A stretch of DNA of 64,000 nt from Sphingomonadales bacterium EhC05 (GCA_001650955.1 LXYP01000006.1:105242-169241), one strand, 5' to 3'; positions 52,550 to 61,434 are shown, counted from the first letter of the stretch. A program made the numbers and translations. Notes: generated by a model not told the origin, from the sequence alone.

Positions 52550-52641
52550 CGATCTCCCACCATGACGTCGAGGTGCGATTTCAGCAGATGGATAGCTGCA
52601 TTCGCAGGGACACAAAGGCTGAGTATCGCGCAAATTTCAAG

Positions 52642-53601
52642 CTATTGCTTCAATTCTGCCATCAATCCGAATAGCTGCACGACATCTGGCGGCTTGGTGT
52701 CACCGCCATATTCGCGGTAGAGCGTGGAGACATTGACCGCGATGCGTTCGCTATCGCCCCAGCTCGAGAAATCGCCGAGCCGGATATCATGGGCGGCATC
52801 GCGCACCGAAAGCCCCGCATCATAGCGTTTGCGTGCTTCCTGGTCGATATAGTGGAGATAATCCTGCACCCGCCGCACGCCAGGCACGTCGGTGATCGGA
52901 CCATGGCCGGGGACGATCGTGTCCGCCTTGAGCTCGATGATCTTGTCACAGGCGGCGACCCAGTTTGCGACCGGCCCCGCCCACATGATCGGCGTCCCCT
53001 CGATAAACAATATATCGCCGGTGAAGATGGTGCTGTCTTCGGGGACATGGACCAGAACATCACCGGCAGTATGAGCCGGGCCGACTTCGATCAGATCGAC
53101 GATCTTGTTCCCGACCTTGACGCGATGCTCGCCGGTAAAGATCTGGGTCGGCAGCTTCTCCTCGACGTCCGTGAAGTCAAAGCTCCCGAAAATATCGACG
53201 AGATATTGTCCTGCGGGTCCCATCATCCGTGCCTGTTCCATGATTGCAGCCAATTGGCTGGCGGGTAGCTCGGACATTTCCAGCGCGCTCGCCTTGGAGG
53301 CGATGACCTCTGCATGCTGGCAGCAGCCATTGCCATGGGTATGATCGCCATTGGCATGGGTGTTGACGATCACGCCAATATCGTCGGCCCCCACACCAGC
53401 GGCATCGGCCATCGTCTTGAGCATCTCGCGGGTCAGGCTGGCGTCGAATAAGGTATCGACCAGCAGCGATTCTCCGCCATCGCTGATCAGCCCGGCATTG
53501 GACCATCCCCAGCCACCGTCCGGCTGCAAATAGGCGTAAATCCCGTTTCCGGTTTCGTAGAGGCCTTTTCTAAAGGGTATTTCCACAATAATATCCTTCA
53601 C
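52642..53601 (-). CDS. MBL-fold metallo-hydrolase
   Basis: A 319-residue metallo-beta-lactamase-fold protein. The metal motif reads NTHANGDHTHGN: the second His of the usual HxHxDH is replaced by Asn, as seen in one subset of the superfamily. Further metal-region motifs are GPAHTAGDVLVHVPEDSTIFTGDILFIEG and PGHGPITDV. It has no signal peptide. The substrate is unknown; glyoxalase-, lactonase- and sulfatase-like relatives exist. Divergent from the sulfotransferase gene by 74 bp. Confidence 0.87.
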   Translation of the reverse strand: MKDIIVEIPFRKGLYETGNGIYAYLQPDGGWGWSNAGLISDGGESLLVDTLFDASLTREMLKTMADAAGVGADDIGVIVNTHANGDHTHGNGCCQHAEVIASKASALEMSELPASQLAAIMEQARMMGPAGQYLVDIFGSFDFTDVEEKLPTQIFTGEHRVKVGNKIVDLIEVGPAHTAGDVLVHVPEDSTIFTGDILFIEGTPIMWAGPVANWVAACDKIIELKADTIVPGHGPITDVPGVRRVQDYLHYIDQEARKRYDAGLSVRDAAHDIRLGDFSSWGDSERIAVNVSTLYREYGGDTKPPDVVQLFGLMAELKQ

Positions 53602-53675
53602 TTGATCGGTGTTTCGTGCTTGAAATATCAGATTACACCTTTGTTTGATTTTGAACAGGGCGGGAGGGGATAATC

Positions 53676-54590
53676 ATGGCCGACATTATAGCGAAGCGCG
53701 CTAAAACCCTGGCCGAATTTGGTGAGATGATGGGTAAAGTCTTCATTCCCGAAGAAGTCGGTGCGGGCATTGCTTCCTACCAGCCGCGGCCCAGCGATAT
53801 TGTCATTTCGCCTTATGGAAAATGCGGTACGACCTGGCTCCAGCAAACATTTCACACGCTGCGGACCGGCGGTGACATGGATTTTGATGATATTTCGCGC
53901 GTGGTCCCGTGGATTGAACAAGCGGCGATGCATGATATTGACCTCAATGCCGATCAGCGCGCCGAGCCACGCGGATTCAAGAGTCATTTGTCGTATCGGG
54001 AAATTCCCAAGGGCGGCAAATATGTCGTGTCATTCCGCGAACCCAAGGATGCATTTGTCTCGATGTTCCGCTTTATGGAAGGCTGGTTCATCGAACCCGG
54101 CACCGTCTCGATGGAAGATTTTTTCCAAGGCTGGATGGCGGGCGGTCCCGAAGGGGACGGCTATTGGGGGCATTTACTGGGATGGTGGGAACAGCGCGAC
54201 AATCCGGACGTGCTGCTGCTGACTTATGGCCATATGATTGCCGATCCGGAACGACATGTCCGAAAACTCGCAGAATTTTCCGAGATAGCCGCTGATCCGG
54301 ATCTGATCGCGCTGACGCTCGAGAGATCATCGCTCGGTTACATGCTGGAATATAAGGACCGGTTTGACGACGCAATGGCGCGCGCCCAGTCGGAGATTCG
54401 CTGCAATCTGCCACCGGGGAGCGATTCAGCTAAAGTGCGTAAGGGCGGGGTCGGCGGTCACAAGGCAGAATTGCCAGCTGCTATCGCCGATCAGATAGAC
54501 GCCATCTGGACAGAACGCGTCACAGCAGTGACGGGCCATGCCGACTATGCCGCACTGGAATCGGACGTTCGGGCGCGCAACAGCGGCTGA
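53676..54590 (+). CDS. sulfotransferase domain protein
   Basis: A 304-residue PAPS-dependent sulfotransferase of the cytosolic Sulfotransfer_1 type. The 5'-phosphosulfate loop is ISPYGKCGTTWLQQTFH (about residues 45-61), and the 3'-phosphate site region is KYVVSFREPKDAFVSMFRF with FREP(K)D. The C-terminal KVRKGGVGGHK matches the RKGxxGdWK segment that binds PAPS, with H in place of the Trp position. The acceptor could be a small alcohol, phenol or steroid; it cannot be read from the sequence. Confidence 0.88.
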   Translation: MADIIAKRAKTLAEFGEMMGKVFIPEEVGAGIASYQPRPSDIVISPYGKCGTTWLQQTFHTLRTGGDMDFDDISRVVPWIEQAAMHDIDLNADQRAEPRGFKSHLSYREIPKGGKYVVSFREPKDAFVSMFRFMEGWFIEPGTVSMEDFFQGWMAGGPEGDGYWGHLLGWWEQRDNPDVLLLTYGHMIADPERHVRKLAEFSEIAADPDLIALTLERSSLGYMLEYKDRFDDAMARAQSEIRCNLPPGSDSAKVRKGGVGGHKAELPAAIADQIDAIWTERVTAVTGHADYAALESDVRARNSG

Positions 54591-54677
54591 TTCCTGCTCG
54601 CTTGCGTCTGGCCACTTGTTTCCGGTAAGGCGAGACAGGCGCACAATCGCGCAATCGGCAAAGCAGAGCGATAATTG

Positions 54678-55766
54678 ATGGACAATCCAGCACAGGCCAG
54701 AACACGGATCGAATGGGGTTTCCTCATCGCGCTGCTGGTCACGATTTCGCTTGCCTTCGCGGCACTGATCAAACCTTTTTTTGGCGCCATAGTCTGGGCA
54801 GTGGTTGTTACCGTCCTGTTCCGGCCGGTCTATGATCGTCTGCTCAACAAGCTGTCCGGACGTGCCAATCGGGCGGCAGCGGTTACGCTGATCCTCATAT
54901 TGCTATTGGTTGTTGTGCCGACCATCCTGCTGGCGATGGCACTTTTCCAGGAAGCGGGCAGCATCTATTTGCGGATTCAGGATGGCGAGATTGATTTTGG
55001 TTCGGTGTTTCAAACCTTTGAAAAGAGCCTGCCGGGCTGGCTGCAGGCCCAGCTCACCGCTTTTGGCTATGGTGATCTGGCAAGCATCAGGGCGCAGTTT
55101 GAAGAGTCGATTTCGGCGATACTGGAATTTGTCATCACCCAATTATTCACCGCGAGCCAGGGCATATTCCAGTTTTTGCTCGCGCTCGGTGTCATGCTCT
55201 ATCTGACTTTTTTCCTGCTCCGCGATGGCCATGATCTGATCAACCGGATCCGGCAGATTGTGCCGCTTGCGGACGAAAAACGCCAGATTTTGATGGAAAA
55301 ATTTCTCATCGTCATTCGCGCGACGATCAAGGGCAGTTTGATCATTGCGATCATGCAGGGGACGCTCGGTGGCCTGGTCTTCTGGGCCCTAGATATTCGC
55401 GGCGCTCTATTATGGGCAGTCCTGATGGGTCTGTTCTCGCTGGTGCCGGCGATCGGGACGGGCTTTGTCTGGGTTCCGGTTGCGATCTATCTCTTGGTGG
55501 CTGGCCATCTCTGGCAAGGCATTGTTTTGATCCTCTGCGGGGTTTTTGTCATCAGCATGATCGACAATCTGGTGCGTCCGATACTCGTCGGGCGAGACAC
55601 GCGCATGCCGGATTATGTTGTTCTGATTTCGACATTGGGCGGGCTGCAGTTATTCGGTATCAACGGCATCGTGATCGGCCCGCTGGTCGCAGCGCTGTTC
55701 ATCGCGATCTGGGGCATTTTCTCCGAGATGCACCAAGCCCAGGAGCAGGTCATCGCTTCCGAATGA
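54678..55766 (+). CDS. AI-2E family transporter
   Basis: A 362-residue membrane protein of the AI-2E/PerM (DUF20) family with about eight transmembrane segments. The N-terminal pair of helices, a soluble middle region (about residues 90-155), and the C-terminal conserved part (GSLIIAIMQGTLGGLVFWALDI, VLMGLFSLVPAIGTGFVWVPVA, SMIDNLVRPILVG) are typical. Members export autoinducer-2 or act in ion homeostasis; the substrate here is unknown. ATG at 54678 is chosen; a TTG one codon earlier is possible. Its stop directly abuts the stop of the convergent deacetylase gene. Confidence 0.88.
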   Translation: MDNPAQARTRIEWGFLIALLVTISLAFAALIKPFFGAIVWAVVVTVLFRPVYDRLLNKLSGRANRAAAVTLILILLLVVVPTILLAMALFQEAGSIYLRIQDGEIDFGSVFQTFEKSLPGWLQAQLTAFGYGDLASIRAQFEESISAILEFVITQLFTASQGIFQFLLALGVMLYLTFFLLRDGHDLINRIRQIVPLADEKRQILMEKFLIVIRATIKGSLIIAIMQGTLGGLVFWALDIRGALLWAVLMGLFSLVPAIGTGFVWVPVAIYLLVAGHLWQGIVLILCGVFVISMIDNLVRPILVGRDTRMPDYVVLISTLGGLQLFGINGIVIGPLVAALFIAIWGIFSEMHQAQEQVIASE

Positions 55767-56675
55767 TTATCCGGATGTTCGGGCGGTTTCGTCCGCCATC
55801 GCTATCATCGAGCGGGCATGGCGCAAGGCCACGGCCTGATGGTCCGTGCCATAGCCGCCGCCAAGCGCGCTTGCGACCGGGATCTTGCGGCGACGGGCAT
55901 AGCTGACGACCATCCGGTCGCGCTTTTCCAATCCGGCATCGGTTAAGGCGAGCCGCCCGAGACGGTCATCGATATGGGGATCGACACCAGCCTGATAGAG
56001 CAGCATGTCCGGCCTGAAGCTGTCCAGAATCTCGCCGAGCACCTCGTCCAATATCGCGAGATATTGCTCATCGCCGACACCGTCTTCCAGCCCGATATCG
56101 CGGCTCGACTGGGCCTTGCGCGCCGGGAAATTTTTTTCGTTGTGGATCGAAAGTGTGAACACATCATTGCGGCCGGAGAGCAGGGAGGCGGTTCCATCGC
56201 CCTGATGCACATCGAGATCGACAATCAGGATACGCCCGACGTCTTTTTCGGCCAGCAGGCGGTGGGCCGCGATCGCCAGATCATTGAATACGCAATAGCC
56301 GGCACCCGCGTCGGCCATCGCATGATGGCTGCCGCCGGCGCTATTCGCCGCATAGCCATGTTGCAGGGCCAGTTTTGCCGCCAGCCACGTTCCGCCCGAT
56401 GTATATCGCACGCGCGCGGCGATCGCCGGTGACACGGGAAAACCGATGCGCCGTTCCTGCTTCGGAGACAGGCCGGCGATCAGTACCTCTTCGACATAGG
56501 CGGGATCATGCACGGCTTCCAGCCAGGCCCGGCCCATCGGCTCAGGTTGATAGGCTATATGCTGCGGCGCATGCTGCTGCACCGCCTCCATCACCAATTG
56601 ATATTTGTCGAACACAAAGCTGCTGCGTTTGGGCCGCGGCGCGACATAATCGGGATGGTGAACAATGTGGAGCAT
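55767..56675 (-). CDS. histone deacetylase-like amidohydrolase
   Basis: A 302-residue zinc-dependent deacetylase of the class II HDAC/acetylpolyamine amidohydrolase family. Visible are AGGSHHAMADAGAGYCVFNDLAIAA with the catalytic His pair, the zinc ligands in LIVDLDVHQGDGTASLLS, and YQAGVDPHIDDRLGRLALT. Substrates in bacteria include acetylated polyamines, acetoin-cleavage regulators and lysine residues. It is the last gene of the minus-strand run MAPEG-deacylase-DUF1801-HDAC. Confidence 0.9.
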   Translation of the reverse strand: MLHIVHHPDYVAPRPKRSSFVFDKYQLVMEAVQQHAPQHIAYQPEPMGRAWLEAVHDPAYVEEVLIAGLSPKQERRIGFPVSPAIAARVRYTSGGTWLAAKLALQHGYAANSAGGSHHAMADAGAGYCVFNDLAIAAHRLLAEKDVGRILIVDLDVHQGDGTASLLSGRNDVFTLSIHNEKNFPARKAQSSRDIGLEDGVGDEQYLAILDEVLGEILDSFRPDMLLYQAGVDPHIDDRLGRLALTDAGLEKRDRMVVSYARRRKIPVASALGGGYGTDHQAVALRHARSMIAMADETARTSG

Positions 56676-56681
56676 CAGCGC

Positions 56682-57095
56682 TTAGCTGGCCACGCGTTGA
56701 TGGTAAGTCAACGCCATCGCGATACAATGTTTGACGGCTTCCCGCGGCAGCGGCTCGGCCACGTCGAATATGATCGCCCGGCGGCCTTCAAATGTCAGAA
56801 TCTCGCCGTAAAGCTGCTTATAGCGGTCGACCAGATCGGTCTGGCAATGCACGAACAGCGCATATCGCGTGTCGGATTTTCGATATGCATTGATGCGGAT
56901 CGTCGTCCCCGACCGGGAGGCGCTGGTCAAATAGGCCGGCTCCCCCCATTTCAAAGTTTCTTCGAGCGGCCCGACATCCGGATTTTGCTGCGCCGTTGCC
57001 AGGATCAGCCGGCGCAATTCCCGCAGCCGGTCTGCGATATCTGTCGATAAAGCGTCAAAGACTGCGGCAGTCGGGGCAGGAATCATCTGTGCCAT
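56682..57095 (-). CDS. DUF1801 domain protein
   Basis: A 137-residue protein of the DUF1801 (YdhG-like) family: a YjbR/MmcQ-type fold with LRRLILATAQQNPDVGPLEETLKWGEPAYL and IRINAYRKSDTRYALFVHCQTDLV, ending with the helical part. The function is unknown. It is 6 bp upstream of the deacetylase-like gene. Confidence 0.82.
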   Translation of the reverse strand: MAQMIPAPTAAVFDALSTDIADRLRELRRLILATAQQNPDVGPLEETLKWGEPAYLTSASRSGTTIRINAYRKSDTRYALFVHCQTDLVDRYKQLYGEILTFEGRRAIIFDVAEPLPREAVKHCIAMALTYHQRVAS

Positions 57096-57124
57096 TGCGC
57101 AAGCCTATCAGCCGCGCGTCGCGC

Positions 57125-58834
57125 TTACCACTCTCCGCGGACCAATTTGCCCGGTCGCGCGCCGGTCGATTTGTCGAAGCGCCGGATGATCTCGCCCGAC
57201 ACAATGGTTGCGTCATAGCCGGTGGCGCGCTGGTGCAGGCGCTGTCCGCCGGCGGGCAGGTCGCGAACGACTTCGGGCAAATGCAATTCCAGCCGCTCCA
57301 GATCGATCACATTAATGTCTGCTTTGGCGCCCGGTTTGAGCAATCCGCGATGGGACAGGCCGACCGCATTGGCCGCTTTATGGGACAGCATGTGAACCGC
57401 CTCGGCCAATCCGAAACTCAGCTCGGAGGGCTTCTGGACATATTGTTTAAGCAAATAGGTCGAATAGCTGGCATCGCAAATGGCGCCATAATGGGCACCA
57501 CCGTCGCCGAGCCCCGGGATACAATTGGGATGGCTGAGCATTTCGTGCGCGCTGGCCAATGTCCCATTTTCATAATTGCCAAGGGCAGCCAGAAACAGGC
57601 CTTTGCCATCAGTATCGAGCAACCGGTCATAGGCAATTTCCTGCGGCGTGCAGCCTTTGGCGGCCGCCTGTCCCGCCATGCTCATGTCTTTGGCGGGGGC
57701 ATAGTTCGGGGGATCATCCAGCGGGAACAGCCAGTTCCAGTCGCGTGCCAGCGCATTGAACGGATGGCCCTTTTCAAAATCTTCACTGAGCAACGCTTTT
57801 CGCAATTCCGGGTCGCGCATCGCTTGAACCTGCTCTGGAATCGAAAGGTCGGCGATCTTGGCCCAGCTCGGACACAGCACGAAGGGATGGACGGTGAGTT
57901 CGAGTCCGGCGATCAGGCCAATCGGACGGGGCATGATCTGGGCGGTGGCTTTGCCGCCCTTGGCGTGGGTCGCCTCGATCATATCGAGCACCTTGCGCCA
58001 GCGTGGCGGGCCGTCATTGCCGGATGCCAGAGTGAAGGTAGCAGGCCGGCCGGAGCTTTCGACAACCCGCTCGATCACCTTATATTCCTTGTCCCAGCCG
58101 ACAAAGGCATCGAGCACGATCTGAAATGTGCCAGCGCCCGCGTCCGCCATGCCACCACAAATGGCTTCGAGCTCCGCGACATCGGCCTCGAATGTCGGAA
58201 TGCTGCCGCCGTCGGCGGTTTTGTGGATCGACAGGCGCGAGGTTGCGAAGCCGATTGCGCCCGCTTCCATCGCTTCCCGCGACAATTTGCGCATCATTGC
58301 GAGATCGTCATCATTGGCCGGTTCCCGCGACGCACCGCGCGGGCCCATCGCATAGACCCGCAGCGGGGAGTGTGGCAGATAGGCGGCGATATCGATGTCG
58401 CGCTTGCCCTTGTCGACGACGTCGAGATATTCGGGAAAAGTTTCCCAGTTCCAGGGCAGTCCATCGGTCATCACCACGCCTGGAATATCCTCGACCCCTT
58501 CCATGACGTTGATCAGCATATCATGATCATCCTTGCGGCAGGGAGCAAAGCCGACTCCGCAATTGCCCATGATCGCGGTGGTCACGCCATGGGACGAGGA
58601 GGGGCTGAGCTCTTCCGCCCAGATACATTGGCCGTCATAATGGGTGTGCACATCGATAAAGCCGGGCGTGACAATCCGGTCGGTTGCATCAATTTCCTCC
58701 CGGCCCGAACCGGAGATATGGCCAATGGCAGAAATTTTGCCGTCATCAATCGCAATATCGCCGCTGATCAAATCGCCACCGCTGCCGTCGGCGATCGTGC
58801 CTCCGCGAATTACCAGATCATGTGTTGCTGTCAT
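57125..58834 (-). CDS. N-acyl-D-amino-acid deacylase-like amidohydrolase
   Basis: A 569-residue amidohydrolase-superfamily enzyme. The first metal motif is GFIDVHTHYDGQ (HxH, about residue 60), followed by SHGVTTAIMGNCGVGFAPCR, which is the D-aminoacylase pattern. The later GDGGAHYGAICDAS contains the conserved Asp. Family members remove acyl groups from N-acyl-D-amino acids or act on dihydropyrimidine-like rings. ATG at 58834 has AGGGTGAG upstream; a GTG four codons earlier is open. The MAPEG gene precedes it by 8 bp. Confidence 0.88.
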   Translation of the reverse strand: MTATHDLVIRGGTIADGSGGDLISGDIAIDDGKISAIGHISGSGREEIDATDRIVTPGFIDVHTHYDGQCIWAEELSPSSSHGVTTAIMGNCGVGFAPCRKDDHDMLINVMEGVEDIPGVVMTDGLPWNWETFPEYLDVVDKGKRDIDIAAYLPHSPLRVYAMGPRGASREPANDDDLAMMRKLSREAMEAGAIGFATSRLSIHKTADGGSIPTFEADVAELEAICGGMADAGAGTFQIVLDAFVGWDKEYKVIERVVESSGRPATFTLASGNDGPPRWRKVLDMIEATHAKGGKATAQIMPRPIGLIAGLELTVHPFVLCPSWAKIADLSIPEQVQAMRDPELRKALLSEDFEKGHPFNALARDWNWLFPLDDPPNYAPAKDMSMAGQAAAKGCTPQEIAYDRLLDTDGKGLFLAALGNYENGTLASAHEMLSHPNCIPGLGDGGAHYGAICDASYSTYLLKQYVQKPSELSFGLAEAVHMLSHKAANAVGLSHRGLLKPGAKADINVIDLERLELHLPEVVRDLPAGGQRLHQRATGYDATIVSGEIIRRFDKSTGARPGKLVRGEW

Positions 58835-58842
58835 GTTTGATC

Positions 58843-59241
58843 TCACCCTTTCACAAGCTGAACGATACCACCGATCAAGGTGCCGAGTATAAAAATATAG
58901 ATGGGCGGCATGCTGATATAGAGCCAGCGCAGCCGCTTTTCGGGCGCCTTATGATATCCCAGCGCATAGCCGACCCGCATGAACGGCCAGATCAGTCCGA
59001 TGCCAGCGGCCCAATATGGGTCGACAACATAGGCAAAAAGCCAAAGGCCTGGCAGGAACAGCGCGAGATGTTCCAAGGTGTTTTGATGGGCGCGCACATA
59101 GCGCTCATATTCCGGCGGTCCGCTGTGCGATGGCACCGCGATTTTGAAGCGCCCGCGCGCCAAGCCTGCTTTCAGCAGGGTAAAATAATAAGCCAGCAAA
59201 GCCAGTGCGCTGACGATCGCCACATAGATATACGGGTCCAT
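58843..59241 (-). CDS. MAPEG family membrane protein
   Basis: A 132-residue four-helix membrane protein of the MAPEG family. Marks are YFTLLKAGLARGRFKIAVP, the RAHQNTLEHLALFLPGLWLFA segment in the second helix (ERYVRAHQNTLE is the GSH-binding family motif) and the C-terminal hydrophobic helices. Eukaryotic relatives conjugate glutathione to lipids or make leukotrienes; bacterial ones are poorly known. It heads a minus-strand run of four genes. Confidence 0.88.
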   Translation of the reverse strand: MDPYIYVAIVSALALLAYYFTLLKAGLARGRFKIAVPSHSGPPEYERYVRAHQNTLEHLALFLPGLWLFAYVVDPYWAAGIGLIWPFMRVGYALGYHKAPEKRLRWLYISMPPIYIFILGTLIGGIVQLVKG

Positions 59242-59526
59242 AATCGCTAATCCTCATCCCCATTTGCCTCGTCCTGAACCAATGGACGAAGCCTGACCAT
59301 ACTGCATTTCGATAAGAATCGGATGCTGCGGAGAGCCTTTGCGACAATATGCTGCTGCTGGATTGCGGTTTATTCGCGACCTCGACCCTAGTCGCAGGCT
59401 TTGATGCCGACCAGCCAAGGGACGCAAACCAAATATTGGTAATTTTTCCTATAAGTCAGGAACGTACTGAGTGAGCTTTTCGCTGATCTGGCACCATATC
59501 ATTGAAATATAAGAAAAAATCAAAAC
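59242..59526. other. intergenic region upstream of the 40-residue peptide genes
   Basis: No gene is supported here. The part nearest the sigma-54-type promoter (about 59420-59520) is AT-rich and is where an enhancer-binding activator would be expected to bind; I see no clear paired activator site. Confidence 0.4.
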
Positions 59527-59542
59527 TGGCACGGGCTATGCA
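59527..59542 (+). promoter_or_regulatory. sigma-54 (RpoN) type promoter
   Basis: TGGCACGGGCTATGCA matches the -24/-12 consensus TGGCACG-N4-TTGCA at all but one position, with the GG and GC exactly 10 bp apart. Transcription would start around 59554 and the first product is the 40-residue peptide at 59606. Confidence 0.7.
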
Positions 59543-59555
59543 GAGCTGTTTGTAA

Positions 59556-59578
59556 CTTCGCTAGCCATTTCAGCGAAG
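59556..59578 (+). promoter_or_regulatory. stem-loop in the leader of the peptide genes
   Basis: CTTCGCT (59556-59562) and AGCGAAG (59572-59578) form a perfect 7-bp stem with a 9-nt loop, at the predicted 5' end of the transcript and 27 nt before the first ATG. No U-tract follows, so it is probably not a terminator and may protect the 5' end. Confidence 0.5.
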
Positions 59579-59605
59579 GCCCAGTTTAACCAAAGGAATT
59601 TCAAA

Positions 59606-59728
59606 ATGACAAACGTAAACATCCCAAACCAAGTCGCCGCCGCTTTTGCCGCTCTTTTCTCAGCCGCTGTTCTGGTTGCTGCCAGCGTTGGCCCCGCCGT
59701 TCAGAATTCCGCATCTTTGATCGCATAA
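59606..59728 (+). CDS. 40-residue predicted single-span membrane peptide (copy 1)
   Basis: ATG at 59606 with AAAGGAA about 8 nt upstream opens a 40-codon frame ending TAA at 59728. The peptide starts polar (MTNVNIPNQ), continues as one hydrophobic segment (VAAAFAALFSAAVLVAASVG), and ends PAVQNSASLIA. It resembles the product of the next frame in length, in the placement of the hydrophobic span and in the closing GPA(V/T)xN(S/G)A pattern. I do not recognise a named family. The two copies, each with its own ribosome-binding site behind one sigma-54-type promoter, argue for real genes. Confidence 0.7.
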   Translation: MTNVNIPNQVAAAFAALFSAAVLVAASVGPAVQNSASLIA

Positions 59729-59754
59729 TCTCAGTTCAGACAAAGGAAGTCCTC

Positions 59755-59877
59755 ATGCCCCCATTCTCCTTACGTCAAGAAATTGCTGCCGGCTTTGCTG
59801 CCATGTTCTGCTCGGCGATTTTCGTTATCACCGCCGTCGGTCCAGCGACCAATGGCGCAGCATCGACATTCATCTAA
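59755..59877 (+). CDS. 40-residue predicted single-span membrane peptide (copy 2)
   Basis: ATG at 59755 with AAAGGAAG 7-8 nt upstream, TAA at 59877; 40 residues, the same length as copy 1. The polar start is MPPFSLRQE, the hydrophobic span is IAAGFAAMFCSAIFVITAVG, and the end PATNGAASTFI. Aligned with copy 1 without gaps, the A-A-x-F-A-A-x-F-x-S-A core and V-G-P-A-x-x-N are shared while third positions have drifted, which is what selection on protein sequence would leave. It lies 26 bp after copy 1, so both are probably on one transcript. Confidence 0.7.
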   Translation: MPPFSLRQEIAAGFAAMFCSAIFVITAVGPATNGAASTFI

Positions 59878-59913
59878 TCCCGACGACCCCGTCCTATTCT
59901 CGAACCTCCGAGA

Positions 59914-61323
59914 TTAATGACCAGCCTGCTCGCCGCGCTCCAGACCAGACAGGGCCAATTGCTCATCAATCTGGGCCATCAACCGATCAAGGCCATCCTG
60001 TGATTTGGCTTCGGCCCGGGCGACCAGCACATCCTGCGTATTGCTGGCGCGCAACAGCCACCAGCCGTCTGCGGTGTTAACCCGCGCGCCATCGGTGTTG
60101 TTGACCTCTGCGCCACTGGCTGACAGTCGCTCCAGTACCTCGTCAATCACTGCGAATTTGCGGCTTTCGTCGACCTGAAAGCGCATTTCTGGGGTGTTGA
60201 TCATTTCGACCATGTCGCTGCGCAACTGGGTGACGCTTTTGCCAATATTGGTCGCGGCCTGAATCAGGCGGATCGCGGCATAAGGCGCATCATCAAAGCC
60301 ATAATAATCATGTTTGAAAAACACATGGCCGCTCATTTCTCCGGCCAATGGCGAACCGGTTTCCTTCATTTTCGATTTGATCAGACTGTGCCCGGTTTTC
60401 CACATCAAGGGCTGACCGCCGAGCTCGCTGATACGTTCATATAGTGCCTGGGAGGCTTTAACATCAGCGATGATTGTCGCGCCGGGCTCGCTTTTCAGCA
60501 CATCCTCGGCATAGATTTGCAGCAGCTGATCACCCCAGATCACCCGGCCCTGGCCATCAATCGCACCGATCCGGTCGCCATCGCCATCAAAAGCAACGCC
60601 GAAATCGAGCTTCTTCTCTGCAACCAGGGCTTTCAGGTCTTCGAGATTCTTTTCCTCGGTCGGATCCGGATGATGGTTGGGAAAGGCGCCATCGACTTCG
60701 GTGTAGAGCAGATGATGTTCTCCTGCACCGCGGTCGGTGAGCAGCTTGGTCAGCTTCTCGACGACCGGGCCGGCTGCACCATTGCCGCAGTCCCAGGCGA
60801 CATTGAACGCACCGCCGGTGAAATTTTTCAGCAGTCTTTCGACATATTCGTCAATAATGTCGTGACTTTCCGATGTTCCCGTACCTTGGTCCCAATCGCC
60901 ATTTGCCGCCATCGTGCCGAGCCGAAGAATATCCGCGCCGAAAAAGGGGCGGCCCTGGAAAACCATCTTGAAGCCGTTATAATTGGCCGGATTGTGGCTG
61001 CCGGTGATCATGATCCCGCCCTGCACCTGATCGAGCACGCATTCTGCATAATAGAGCATCGGTGTCGGACCCATGCCGACCGATATCGCATTGACACCGG
61101 CATCGTTCAGACCGCGAATAAGCGCGTCTTCGAGCATCGGCGAACTGGTTCGTCCGTCATAGCCGGTGGCGACCGCGCTGCCGCCATCGCGAGCGATCAA
61201 CGTGCCAAAGCCACGGCCAATCGCATAAGCGTCATCCGCGCCCAAAGTCTCTCCAATGATCCCGCGAATGTCATATTCGCGCAGGCTGGTGGAATGGAAT
61301 TTATGAGAAGTGGGGGAGGTCAT
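59914..61323 (-). CDS. phosphomannomutase/phosphoglucomutase
   Basis: A 469-residue alpha-D-phosphohexomutase. The N-terminal LREYDIRGIIGETL, the phosphoserine loop GGIMITGSHNPANYNGFKMV (Ser about residue 108), the metal loop AFDGDGDRIGAID (about 243-255) and the sugar-binding GEMSGHVFFKHDYYGFDDA are all present. It interconverts mannose- or glucose-6- and -1-phosphate for exopolysaccharide and LPS or glycolipid sugar synthesis (AlgC/ManB type). Single gene between the peptide genes and a J-domain gene. Confidence 0.94.
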   Translation of the reverse strand: MTSPTSHKFHSTSLREYDIRGIIGETLGADDAYAIGRGFGTLIARDGGSAVATGYDGRTSSPMLEDALIRGLNDAGVNAISVGMGPTPMLYYAECVLDQVQGGIMITGSHNPANYNGFKMVFQGRPFFGADILRLGTMAANGDWDQGTGTSESHDIIDEYVERLLKNFTGGAFNVAWDCGNGAAGPVVEKLTKLLTDRGAGEHHLLYTEVDGAFPNHHPDPTEEKNLEDLKALVAEKKLDFGVAFDGDGDRIGAIDGQGRVIWGDQLLQIYAEDVLKSEPGATIIADVKASQALYERISELGGQPLMWKTGHSLIKSKMKETGSPLAGEMSGHVFFKHDYYGFDDAPYAAIRLIQAATNIGKSVTQLRSDMVEMINTPEMRFQVDESRKFAVIDEVLERLSASGAEVNNTDGARVNTADGWWLLRASNTQDVLVARAEAKSQDGLDRLMAQIDEQLALSGLERGEQAGH

Positions 61324-61434
61324 GGGAAATTCTTTCGCTGATCGGAGATTGTTGGAATATCAGGGCGTTGTATAATGCAAATGTTGGAAAATCCAGCCCT
61401 AGTCGCGCCATGTCGATCGGCCGTGTGCGACGAT

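Noticed and set aside
56996..58840. A 614-residue plus-strand frame opposite the deacylase gene
   Set aside because: The minus-strand amidohydrolase motifs and ribosome-binding site are clear; the other frame is an antisense artefact of high GC.
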